Part shown: one piece after another, positions 31,575-39,065 of the stretch
How positions within the stretch are numbered: position 1 is the first letter of the stretch
Layout: every line of letters starts with the position of its first letter
DNA from: Candidatus Dormiibacterota bacterium
Lineage (GTDB): Bacteria > Chloroflexota > Dormibacteria > Dormibacterales > Dormibacteraceae
Length of the DNA stretch: 64,000 bases
Direction of reading: 5' to 3'
NCBI GenBank assembly: GCA_003139695.1
Contig: PLJM01000006.1
Coordinates: 1-64,000, forward strand
Made by a program: the position numbers and the translations under genes
Notes under the pieces: generated by a model
Databases searched by the model: none
The model's input: the letters and a program-made list of their open reading frames with translations, nothing else
Told to the model about the DNA's origin: nothing

Positions 31575-32698
31575 CTCGCGGCAAGCGAGGCAACGGTGAA
31601 GGCTCAATCTACCGGCGGGGTGACGGGAAGTGGGTTGCAGCTATCTCGCTGCCTGGACGACGACGGAAGGTGCTGTACGGGGCCACGCGAGACGATGTTC
31701 GTCGCAAACTGAGCGTTGCGCTTGGGGCAGCCGAGGCCGGAACTTTGGCCGATCCTCGCGGAACCACCCTCGGCGGTTTTCTGGACCAATGGTTGGAGGA
31801 GGTCGTCAAGCCATCGGTCCGAGCGTGGACCTACCGGGGTTATGAGGTTCACTTGCGGCTCCACATCAAGCCGGCCCTCGGCCACATGCCAATTGAACGA
31901 GTCGGCCCCCAGCACGTTCAGGCATTTCTGAATCGAAAGCTTCAGGAAGGCTTATCCCCAAAGTCAGTCCGTTACATCCGAAGCACCCTTCGAAGCGCAC
32001 TGAATCAAGCTCTGCGTTGGGGAGTTGTATCGAGGAATGCTGCCGCGCTCGTTGATGGTCCACGAGTGGAACGCTTTGAGATTCGACCCTTCACAAACGA
32101 TGAAGCCCGGCTGTTCCTGCAGGCCGTAAGGGGCGATCGCCTTGAGGCGCTCTATTCAGTCGCCCTGACCATGGGCCTCCGTCAGGGAGAAGCGTTAGGC
32201 CTGCGATGGCAGGACATCGATCTGGATCTGGGTTACCTGCGAGTCGCTAAGCAACTTCAACGAATGGACGGCCAGTTCGCTCTTGTTGAACCAAAGACCA
32301 GCCGCAGTCGGCGGGCTCTCGTAATGCCGGCGGCAATCGCCAGCTCCCTCAGGGCCCATCGGACAACGCAATTGGCGGAGCGCCCAAATGCAGTGGACAA
32401 GTGGGCCGAATGGGATTTAGTCTTCACGCGGCCGGACGGTGGGCCGCTCGACGGCACAGTCGTGACGCATCAATTTCATCGATTGCTCGACCGAGCTCAA
32501 CTTCCGCAACGTCGGTTCCATGACCTACGCCACTCTTGCGCAACGTTGATGCTCGCCCAAGGGGTGCCCGCCCGAGTTGTCATGGATGTGTTGGGCCATT
32601 CGCAGATTGCCCTGACCATGAACACCTACACGCACGTCTTGCCAGAACTCAAACAAGATGCTGCAAGGCGAATGAACGACCTGCTGCTGGACCGTTAG
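31571..32698 (+). CDS. int: Tyrosine integrase (site-specific recombinase)
   Basis: 375 residues if started at CTG 31571, which overlaps the excisionase stop as CTGA. There is no ATG, GTG or TTG in the open frame before 31670, yet the stretch upstream of that GTG is clearly the arm-binding domain (RGNGEGSIYRRGDGKWVAAISL). Then a SAM-like core-binding domain and the catalytic domain: Arg in MGLRQGEALGLRWQDID, His-x-x-Arg in FHDLRHSCATLML, and the nucleophile Tyr in GHSQIALTMNTYTHV. All catalytic residues are present. It would recombine the element at a tRNA 3' end. Confidence 0.9.
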   Translation: MTRGKRGNGEGSIYRRGDGKWVAAISLPGRRRKVLYGATRDDVRRKLSVALGAAEAGTLADPRGTTLGGFLDQWLEEVVKPSVRAWTYRGYEVHLRLHIKPALGHMPIERVGPQHVQAFLNRKLQEGLSPKSVRYIRSTLRSALNQALRWGVVSRNAAALVDGPRVERFEIRPFTNDEARLFLQAVRGDRLEALYSVALTMGLRQGEALGLRWQDIDLDLGYLRVAKQLQRMDGQFALVEPKTSRSRRALVMPAAIASSLRAHRTTQLAERPNAVDKWAEWDLVFTRPDGGPLDGTVVTHQFHRLLDRAQLPQRRFHDLRHSCATLMLAQGVPARVVMDVLGHSQIALTMNTYTHVLPELKQDAARRMNDLLLDR

Positions 32699-32701
32699 CG
32701 C

Positions 32702-34363
32702 CTAGTCATTTACAGGGACAGGTGCAGCCTCGCCGAGCAGTGGTTGCAGAACGCTTCTGAGATCAGCTAAGTGTTCCGGCCGGATAAGTGCAGCAATGCG
32801 GGGACCGTGCACAGCCTTGCGATATGTGAGCTTACCCATCGCCCATGCCAGATCCGCAAGGATACTTGCGCCCTTGCGCTCCGAATTCCCTTTTGCTCGT
32901 TCGACTATGAACGACTCGATACGCTTAGTCGACCAAGTCGATCGCCAGGCTGCCAGGTCGAACTCCTCGGGAGGCTCAGATGCGAGCACTTCGTCGAAAG
33001 CGCGGCGAACTGCATCAGCGTCACGCATCAGAACTGCTTCAATATCGAGCGCTGGTACAAAGCTGACGACTTCGGAGGCCGCGATATCGCCAGACTTATC
33101 TCCGTCAAGCAGGATCATCATTGGCAGATTCAGTACCTCTCGTAGCTCACCGATGACGTCATGAAGTGGACGAGCCGTGTCGCCTCCTTGAAGTTGCAGA
33201 ACGACGCAGTTCAAGCGGATTGGATCCCAACCAAGACGGCGCATAAGTAGCGGTAGCACCTCCACATCTGCTGCGCCTTCCACAAGAATCAATCGCTCGC
33301 CCACGACAATGTCGCCTGGGGTCAGCCCAAGTTCCTGGAGCACGTGGGCGCGAGGCAGTTGCTCCCCGAAAACTGACTGAATACGAGTGCCGTGCATGTC
33401 GCGGGTTAGTAGCCAAGCACGATCTGGGGCAAGCGCATTGATGAACAGCGGCGAGTGGGTCGCCATGACGTAGTCATGCTCGGGATGCTGGCGCAGGAAG
33501 GCGGCGAGCGCCTTCTCAGCACCAGGATGAAGATGCAATTGCGGCTCATCGATCAAAAGCAATCGGCCATGCGGCATGAAAAGTACCGTCGCCATAAGGT
33601 GTAGCAGTTGGTTCACACCGGTGCCAGCCTGATCGATTGGAACATCGAAGCCGGCGAACCGATCTCGCAGTTTAATCGTCACTTGCTGGCCCGGCCCTGG
33701 ATCGGTTAGGACCATACTCACCTCGGGGAGTACGGCCGCGACTGCCGCTTCGAACTCAGCGAACTCGGCCGTCACCGCATTGCGGTGCTTGTAGATGGCT
33801 TGTCCGAGATCGTTTCCAACTGTTGATGGGACATCGACCGGTTGAGGGGCAACTGTCGCTTGAATTATTCGCTGCGGCGGCAGATAGATAATCCGATTTA
33901 CTTCGTCGTTAAGTCGCTGAAACTCAGGGAGGGAGCCCCCCACTCCAGATACACCGCTCGGAAGGCCAGAGCCCGAGAACAGATTTTGTTGTTGGCCCTG
34001 CTGTGTCTCGTACGTCAGTTGCCAGTTGCCGTTCTGAAGCTGGGCCCAAGCTGACTTCGTGATTAGGTGGCCTGATTGCCTGACCTCCCATAGGCCGGGC
34101 GGCGGCACTCCCCGAAGGTCGACCGTCAGCTCTGTGTTTCCTTCGGTCACCCGCACCAGGGGAATCGCAGTTGATATTTGGGCGTTGCCGACCGCGCCCA
34201 ATAGATCGCGCACCTGCATCAAAAGACGCGACTTACCGACGTTGTTGCGACCTGTGAGTACGGAAACACCCGGCGAAAGTACGAGCCAGCTTGAGTCAAC
34301 GAATCCAGGCGCATCGGCGAAGCGAACCGCCAACTCGGTGATCACTGGTGTGCCTGTCTCCAT
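32702..34363 (-). CDS. OLD-family ATPase/TOPRIM nuclease
   Basis: 553 residues. ABC-type ATPase with Walker A GRNNVGKS (38-45), a signature-like GTGVNQLLHLM (about 247-257), Walker B LLLIDEPQLHLHPG (268-281) and H-loop ATHS (301-304); then a TOPRIM domain with Glu362 in LILVEGAADVEVL and Asp420-x-Asp422 in LLDGDKSG. This is the class 1 OLD layout, whose members act as nucleases in phage exclusion. It stands alone, three bases from the convergent integrase stop, and its promoter side faces the attachment region. A defence cargo gene of the element is the natural reading. Confidence 0.85.
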   Translation of the reverse strand: METGTPVITELAVRFADAPGFVDSSWLVLSPGVSVLTGRNNVGKSRLLMQVRDLLGAVGNAQISTAIPLVRVTEGNTELTVDLRGVPPPGLWEVRQSGHLITKSAWAQLQNGNWQLTYETQQGQQQNLFSGSGLPSGVSGVGGSLPEFQRLNDEVNRIIYLPPQRIIQATVAPQPVDVPSTVGNDLGQAIYKHRNAVTAEFAEFEAAVAAVLPEVSMVLTDPGPGQQVTIKLRDRFAGFDVPIDQAGTGVNQLLHLMATVLFMPHGRLLLIDEPQLHLHPGAEKALAAFLRQHPEHDYVMATHSPLFINALAPDRAWLLTRDMHGTRIQSVFGEQLPRAHVLQELGLTPGDIVVGERLILVEGAADVEVLPLLMRRLGWDPIRLNCVVLQLQGGDTARPLHDVIGELREVLNLPMMILLDGDKSGDIAASEVVSFVPALDIEAVLMRDADAVRRAFDEVLASEPPEEFDLAAWRSTWSTKRIESFIVERAKGNSERKGASILADLAWAMGKLTYRKAVHGPRIAALIRPEHLADLRSVLQPLLGEAAPVPVND

Positions 34364-34396
34364 TGGTATGGTCGATCGTTCATGCAGTAATGGATG

Positions 34397-34427
34397 TTGC
34401 TACACGGGTTGCTACACGGTTGCTACA
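34397..34427 (+). repeat. Three TTGCTACA direct repeats beside the tRNA-Asn fragment
   Basis: Copies at 34397-34404, 34409-34416 and 34420-34427, within the longer unit GTTGCTACACGG. Spacing of 12 and 11 bases. Such iterated short repeats next to an attachment core are typical integrase arm sites or excisionase sites. The same octamer pair occurs at 10558-10577. Confidence 0.55.
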
Positions 34428-34474
34428 CGACTCGACCTGGCGGCCGCGTTTAGGACTGGATGCAAATTCGAAAT

Positions 34475-34519
34475 TGGCTCCGGAGCAGGGATTCGAACCC
34501 TGAACCTTGCGGTTAACAG
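34475..34519 (-). tRNA. tRNA-Asn 3' half (attachment-site core)
   Basis: On the minus strand: CTGTTAA anticodon loop (GTT, Asn), anticodon 3' stem and variable loop, a perfect T-arm (CAGGG-TTCGAAT-CCCTG), acceptor strand CTCCGGA, discriminator G and encoded CCA. The matching 5' half (TCCGGAG plus D-arm) is absent upstream, where unrelated sequence begins just before the anticodon loop. So it is the 45-base core carried by an integrating element, not a working tRNA. Confidence 0.75.
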
Positions 34520-34682
34520 ATCGCTGCGCCCCGTTCAGAAGAGGCGGTCTGAATTCGCGGAGTGCCGCTGAGGGCCACCATTTACCACCGTGTGACGTCG
34601 GCGTTGCTGTACGAAAGTGACAGATCTACCGCCGAGATATCCGGCCTCAGACGCGGGTCATGCGCCTGATAAGGTTATCCAC

Positions 34683-34754
34683 ATGAATGAGGCTGAGGTC
34701 CAAGCCCGTCAAGTACTCCCCCGCCCCGAGTTACTAATCGGATTCACGATTTGA
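34683..34754 (+). CDS. 23-codon leader frame coupled to the hydrolase gene
   Basis: ATG 34683 to TGA 34754, encoding MNEAEVQARQVLPRPELLIG plus FTI. The stop overlaps the hydrolase TTG (TTGA), so ribosomes finishing here could restart on the hydrolase. It may be a coupling leader or the stump of a gene cut at the attachment site. Confidence 0.3.
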   Translation: MNEAEVQARQVLPRPELLIGFTI

Positions 34755-35629
34755 CCCCACAATCCGAGAGCGACGTGGACGTCCAGGATCCTTACGTTGG
34801 CCGCTACGCGGACGGATATGTCACGGCAAACGGGCTACGCCTTCACTACACAAGATGGGGCGACAGGGATAAGCCGTGCGTAATGCTGGTTCACGGATTG
34901 AACTCTATGCTTCACGCTTGGGACCCAATCGCTGACGCGCTTTACCACGACTTCTTCGTCGTTAGCGTGGATTTGCGTGGCCATGGCGACAGCGAGTGGG
35001 CTCGCGAGGGATATGCCGTCCAACACCTGATAGCCGATATCCATGAATTGGCCGGGGAGCTACAGCTTCCGCCCTTCGATTTCGTAGGTCATTCCCTCGG
35101 GTGCAGGATCGGAATCGCTTATGCAGGAACGTACCCTGACGCCCTCAGGCACCTCGTCCTGTCCGATGCTGGGCCTGAAGTATCACGAGACACCGGAATC
35201 CAGGTGCGAACCAGGATTGCTCGCTCTGCGGACGTCAAGGGTTTCCGCAATGAGGCTGAGGCACTGGCCTTCTTCCAAGACGTCTATCCGGAGTGGCGGC
35301 CTGAGTTCCACCAGCTTTACGTACAGCACCAACTTCGCCTGAACTGGGCCGGCAAGCTTGTGTTCAAGGCAGACCCTGATGTCTTTTGGTTGACAGGATC
35401 AGCTGGCTTGCGGGAGGTGCCCTTTCTGTGGGAGAACGCCGCCAGAATCACGTGCCCCACTTTGATCATGCGAGGGAAGAGGAGCTACTTCCTAAGTGCG
35501 GAAACTGCCGCCAAGATGCTAACCGTCATACCGCGAGCTCAACTTGTCGAATTCGATACGGGGCACCATATTCCACGTGAGGCTCCCGAGGAATTCATAC
35601 GCGTGCTGCGCGATTTCTTAGCCAGTTAG
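34751..35629 (+). CDS. Alpha/beta hydrolase
   Basis: 292 residues from TTG 34751. Alpha/beta-hydrolase fold: oxyanion loop LVHGLNSMLHAWD, acid/strand region SVDLRGHGDSEW, nucleophile elbow VGHSLGCRIGIAYA, and catalytic His in EFDTGHHIPREAPEEF. The family includes haloalkane dehalogenases, epoxide hydrolases, C-C bond (meta-cleavage product) hydrolases and lactonases. With Ser as nucleophile and the C-terminal HHIPRE, an esterase, lactonase or C-C hydrolase is likelier than a dehalogenase. First gene right of the attachment region; convergent with livF. Confidence 0.8.
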   Translation: MTPQSESDVDVQDPYVGRYADGYVTANGLRLHYTRWGDRDKPCVMLVHGLNSMLHAWDPIADALYHDFFVVSVDLRGHGDSEWAREGYAVQHLIADIHELAGELQLPPFDFVGHSLGCRIGIAYAGTYPDALRHLVLSDAGPEVSRDTGIQVRTRIARSADVKGFRNEAEALAFFQDVYPEWRPEFHQLYVQHQLRLNWAGKLVFKADPDVFWLTGSAGLREVPFLWENAARITCPTLIMRGKRSYFLSAETAAKMLTVIPRAQLVEFDTGHHIPREAPEEFIRVLRDFLAS

Positions 35630-35655
35630 CAGGCCTGGGCGCCGCTCAAGCCTGC
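35629..35655. terminator. Possible bidirectional hairpin between convergent genes
   Basis: GCAGGC (35629-35634) and GCCTGC (35650-35655) form a 6-bp stem with a 15-base loop in the 43-base gap between the hydrolase and livF stops. There is no clear T-run on either strand, so only the position favours a terminator. Confidence 0.3.
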
Positions 35656-35672
35656 ATTGTCCTGACGGACTA

Positions 35673-36395
35673 TTAATTGACTCCTGTCCGGCCAACATAC
35701 AAGGTGGTGATTCGGGGATCAGCGAGCAGCTCATGTCCTGGGCCATCAATCACATTGCGGCCCCCGGACATCACATAGCCCCAATGCGCCCGCGACAAGG
35801 CACGACGAACATTCTGCTCAACGAGAACCACCGCCACTCCTGAATCAACGACGGCCAGAATTCGATCCCAGATAACGTCCTCAGCCTTCGGGGCAAGACC
35901 GGCAGTAGGCTCGTCGAGCAGCAGAACTGTTGGATCAACCATCAATGCCCGCGCGACCGCCAGCATGTGCTGCTGCCCACCGCTCAGGGTCCGGGCCTTG
36001 CGGCGAAGCGCGGATTTGAGGTCAGGAAAGATCTCACAGATCTGATCAATCTTCTCGCCCACGCCGGTCCGCAAGCTATACCCGCCCATCTCGAGATTCT
36101 CCCGCACCGTAAGCGACGGGAAAATATTCGCAACCTGCGGCACATAGCTAAGGCCCTTGCGCATCAGTCTCTCGGTGGGTTCGGCGGTAACGTTCTGTCC
36201 CTGAAAAAGGACGCGGCCATGGCTCGGCTTCAGGACTCCGCAAATCGCTTTTATCAGCGTGGACTTCCCGCATCCGTTTGGCCCGACGATCACCGTGATC
36301 TCGCCCTTGGTCGCACGCATCGTCACGCCCTGAACGATTGGGGCACCGCCGTAGCCGGCTGAGAGCTCTTCCACTGCCAAGACCGCCTCAGGCAT
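35673..36395 (-). CDS. livF: Branched-chain amino acid-type ABC transporter, ATPase LivF
   Basis: 240 residues. Walker A GPNGCGKST (about 38-46), Q-loop VPQVANIFPSL, signature LSGGQQHMLAVARAL, Walker B VLLLDEPTAGLAPK, H-loop VEQNV. The short LivF-type C-terminus is present. It overlaps livG by eight bases and ends a livK-H-M-G-F operon. In this catabolic setting the cargo is as likely an aromatic acid, amide or other organic acid as a branched-chain amino acid. Confidence 0.93.
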   Translation of the reverse strand: MPEAVLAVEELSAGYGGAPIVQGVTMRATKGEITVIVGPNGCGKSTLIKAICGVLKPSHGRVLFQGQNVTAEPTERLMRKGLSYVPQVANIFPSLTVRENLEMGGYSLRTGVGEKIDQICEIFPDLKSALRRKARTLSGGQQHMLAVARALMVDPTVLLLDEPTAGLAPKAEDVIWDRILAVVDSGVAVVLVEQNVRRALSRAHWGYVMSGGRNVIDGPGHELLADPRITTLYVGRTGVN

Positions 36396-37182
36396 CAGGT
36401 ACGACCTTGCCGAGGTACGCGTCCGTTACCTCGGGATTTGAGCGCAGTTGCTCCATGGTTCCCTCTGCGATTTTGCGGCCCGCAGCCATGACGATCACCG
36501 AGCTACATAGTGATTCGATGACCGCCATGTTGTGCTCAACAAGAAGAACGCCGATTCCGCGTTCGGAAAATATGCGGATAGATCCGAGCACCCGCTCGGC
36601 CATCACCGGGTTGACGCCGGCCAGTGGCTCGTCGAGGAGCACCATGCGGGGGTTGGCAATCGCGACGCGGGCAAACTCAAGTAGCCGTTTCTGCCCGCCG
36701 CTCAGGCTGCCTGCTGGATCGTCTCTCAGATCGAAGAGACCGAATGATGCAAGCAGCTCCCTTGCTTTGACCCGATCTGCCAGCTCGGCCGTACGAAGCT
36801 TTCCGGGCGTTAACAGCGCTCGCCAAATCTTGTCTCGTCCAGCGTCAACAGCAGCCGCCAGCATGTTCTCCATCACGGTCAGCGTCGGCCATTCCTTTGA
36901 TAGCTGGAACGTTCGCATCAAACCAAGACGGCTGATCCTAAAGGCGGGCCAGCTTTGAATCTCCTGACCCGCAAAGCGAATGACTCCATGGTCGGGTTTA
37001 AGGAAGCCGGAAACAACCTCTAGCACGGTGCTCTTACCCGCACCATTCGGGCCAATGAGCCCGGTCGTTTGACCTTCCCGGGCGGAGAAGCTGACGTCGA
37101 GCACCGCCTGGATGCCACCAAAGCTCTTTGCCAACCCCGCAACCTGAAGGACGGGGCTCTGGCTCGTAGAGGTGTCAATCAT
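36388..37182 (-). CDS. livG: Branched-chain amino acid-type ABC transporter, ATPase LivG
   Basis: 264 residues. Walker A GPNGAGKST, signature SLSGGQKRLLEFARVAI, Walker B MVLLDEPLAGVNPV, H-loop VEHNMAVIESL. The longer C-terminal tail ending in VTDAYLG is typical of LivG. Start overlaps the livM stop (ATGA). It forms the ATPase heterodimer with LivF. Confidence 0.93.
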   Translation of the reverse strand: MIDTSTSQSPVLQVAGLAKSFGGIQAVLDVSFSAREGQTTGLIGPNGAGKSTVLEVVSGFLKPDHGVIRFAGQEIQSWPAFRISRLGLMRTFQLSKEWPTLTVMENMLAAAVDAGRDKIWRALLTPGKLRTAELADRVKARELLASFGLFDLRDDPAGSLSGGQKRLLEFARVAIANPRMVLLDEPLAGVNPVMAERVLGSIRIFSERGIGVLLVEHNMAVIESLCSSVIVMAAGRKIAEGTMEQLRSNPEVTDAYLGKVVPDA

Positions 37183-38162
37183 GTCCGTTTCGTGGACGTT
37201 TTCGCATCCAAAGAACTCTTGGCGGCGTCGCGCAGATGCGGCTCGGGTAGGAGTCCCTGGGGCCGCCAGCGAAGGACAACGACAGTTAAGACTGCGACGG
37301 CAATGATTCGGAGCGCGGCGAACGCATCCGAATGGCCGGGAATGTCCGGTAGGAAGCGACTGCCCTCTCCAATGACACCGAAGACCACCACCGTGCCGAT
37401 AATGACGCCGAGGTTATTCGCCGTCCCTCCCAAAATGATGGCCGTGAAGATGAGGATGGTTTCGATCGGCGACCACCCACCTGGACTGAAAGAGGTCAAG
37501 TACGTCATCAAGAGCGCGCCTGCCAATCCTGCGATCAATCCACCGATGACATAGGCCTTCAGCCTCTCAGTGAAAATATCGCGCCCGAATGCTGTCGCAG
37601 CGACCTCGTCGTCCCGGATAGATCGAAGGCAGAGGCCGAAAGGACTCCAAAACAGGCGTTCTAGAACGACGTAGACGACAGCTAACACTCCCACGCATAG
37701 GACCAGGAACAAAAGGGAATATGCCGTTGGATCAGTGACGATTCCACTGAGGGGTTGTTCGACTCCATACAGGCCGATCACCCCGTTGAAGAGTTCAGGT
37801 TCCGCCATGATGACGACCGCAAGGACGAGTACTGCGGAGAACGTCATGATGCCGAAGTACAGTTGCCTTAGTTGCCTTAGCGCTATGGCTCCGACAACCA
37901 GCGATATGAACCCCGTGACTGCCATCGCCGCGAGTACGCCCACCACAAACGGAAGATGCAGACCAAGAATGTACTGGTCCCCGTATTGATTGGGTGGAGC
38001 CGGCGGGAGAGTGACGACCCCATGGACGTATGCCCCTACCGCAACCAGCGCATAGACAAAGAAATCGAACAATCCCGCCCACCCCCAGCGCACGTTAAGC
38101 GCAAGGGAAACCATCGAATAAATGGTGACCAGGGTGGCCACGCTGATGAGGTAGTCGACCAC
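37179..38162 (-). CDS. livM: Branched-chain amino acid-type ABC permease LivM
   Basis: 327 residues, eight or nine membrane helices. The cytoplasmic coupling loop FGLCLRSIRDDEVAATAFGRD is the conserved EAA-like motif of LivM. The later helices (VIGGLIAGLAGALLMTYLTSFSPGG, FTAIILGGTANNLGVIIGTVVVFGVI) fit the family. One base separates it from the livH stop; it overlaps livG. Confidence 0.92.
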   Translation of the reverse strand: MVDYLISVATLVTIYSMVSLALNVRWGWAGLFDFFVYALVAVGAYVHGVVTLPPAPPNQYGDQYILGLHLPFVVGVLAAMAVTGFISLVVGAIALRQLRQLYFGIMTFSAVLVLAVVIMAEPELFNGVIGLYGVEQPLSGIVTDPTAYSLLFLVLCVGVLAVVYVVLERLFWSPFGLCLRSIRDDEVAATAFGRDIFTERLKAYVIGGLIAGLAGALLMTYLTSFSPGGWSPIETILIFTAIILGGTANNLGVIIGTVVVFGVIGEGSRFLPDIPGHSDAFAALRIIAVAVLTVVVLRWRPQGLLPEPHLRDAAKSSLDAKTSTKRT

Positions 38163-38163
38163 C

Positions 38164-39045
38164 CTATTCAGCCAAGTTGAAAATTTCGGCCGAGATCACG
38201 CCACGAGGACGTATGAGCAGTGCGATGATCAACAGGCCAAAAGCGATGGACGTCTTGTATTCGGCGCGTATGTACGCTGCGCTAACCTCCATGACAACTC
38301 CAAGCAGCAGCGCGCCGATAAGCGTCCCGTAAGGTTTACCGAGGCCACCAATCACCGCGGCAGCGAAGATGACGACGAGAAAGCTGTATCCCATAGTGGG
38401 AGTCATCGCCCCAAGATATGCCGCCAGGACGCACCCCGAGTAGCCAGCAATGGCGCCGTCGAGGGCCCAGGTCACAGCAATAATCCGAGGAGTGTTGATA
38501 CCGCTGGCTCGAGCTAATTGAGGGTTGTCGGAAACCGCTCTCATGGCCTTGCCGAATCGGGTGTACCTCAGCAGCAGGTGCAGAAGGACGAGCACGAGCA
38601 GTGCTGTTAACAGAACACCAACATCCAAGGAGGTCCACAGGAAAGGCCCGACATTCTGTAGATTGGGAGTCGGCAACTTGTAGGTCAAGGGAGTGCCCCC
38701 GAATATCAGCAGGATGATGTTCTGAAGCACGAGCCCATACGAGACAGTCACCAGAAAGATTGCCAGGCGCTTAGCCCCGGCCCCGATGAAAGGTTGAATC
38801 AGGCCGAGGTTTAGGAACAGGGCGCAGGCGGCGCCAGCGATCATCGCTGCAGCGACCGCGACAAACAGGTTGTTTGTTAAATTCTGCCCGACCAGCGCGG
38901 CGTAGGCGCCAACAGTGAGCAGCTCGCCATGAGCAAAATTCGGCGTCGTGGTCACGCTGAACTGCAGCGAGAACGCAACAGAGGCCGTGGCTATGATAGC
39001 GGCGGTGATGAGCCCAAAGCCCACCGCATGCAGCAGATCTGTCAA
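38164..39045 (-). CDS. livH: Branched-chain amino acid-type ABC permease LivH
   Basis: 293 residues, eight membrane helices. The family motif TTPNFAHGELLTVGAYAAL near the N-terminus (NFAHG), the coupling loop RYTRFGKAMRAVSDNPQLARASGIN and the late ILGGLGKPYGTLIGALLLG-like segment are all present (VIGGLGKPYGTLIGALLLG). Pairs with LivM as the membrane channel. Confidence 0.93.
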   Translation of the reverse strand: MTDLLHAVGFGLITAAIIATASVAFSLQFSVTTTPNFAHGELLTVGAYAALVGQNLTNNLFVAVAAAMIAGAACALFLNLGLIQPFIGAGAKRLAIFLVTVSYGLVLQNIILLIFGGTPLTYKLPTPNLQNVGPFLWTSLDVGVLLTALLVLVLLHLLLRYTRFGKAMRAVSDNPQLARASGINTPRIIAVTWALDGAIAGYSGCVLAAYLGAMTPTMGYSFLVVIFAAAVIGGLGKPYGTLIGALLLGVVMEVSAAYIRAEYKTSIAFGLLIIALLIRPRGVISAEIFNLAE

Positions 39046-39065
39046 GCGACTAGGTCACGAATCGG

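Larger units (their letters stand above)
34364..34682. other. Attachment-type intergenic stretch of about 320 bases
   Basis: No gene. From left to right: three TTGCTACA repeats (34397-34427), a tRNA-Asn 3' half (34475-34519), then plain sequence up to a 23-codon leader frame. An apparent plus-strand open frame through the tRNA piece (ending GAGIRTLNLAVNRSLRPV) is a familiar spurious translation across tRNA genes. Confidence 0.6.

Noticed and set aside
34059-34571. Plus-strand open frame ending in GAGIRTLNLAVNRSLRPV and following residues
   Set aside because: It runs antisense to the OLD gene and through the tRNA-Asn fragment; this string is a common artefact of translating tRNA genes on the wrong strand.
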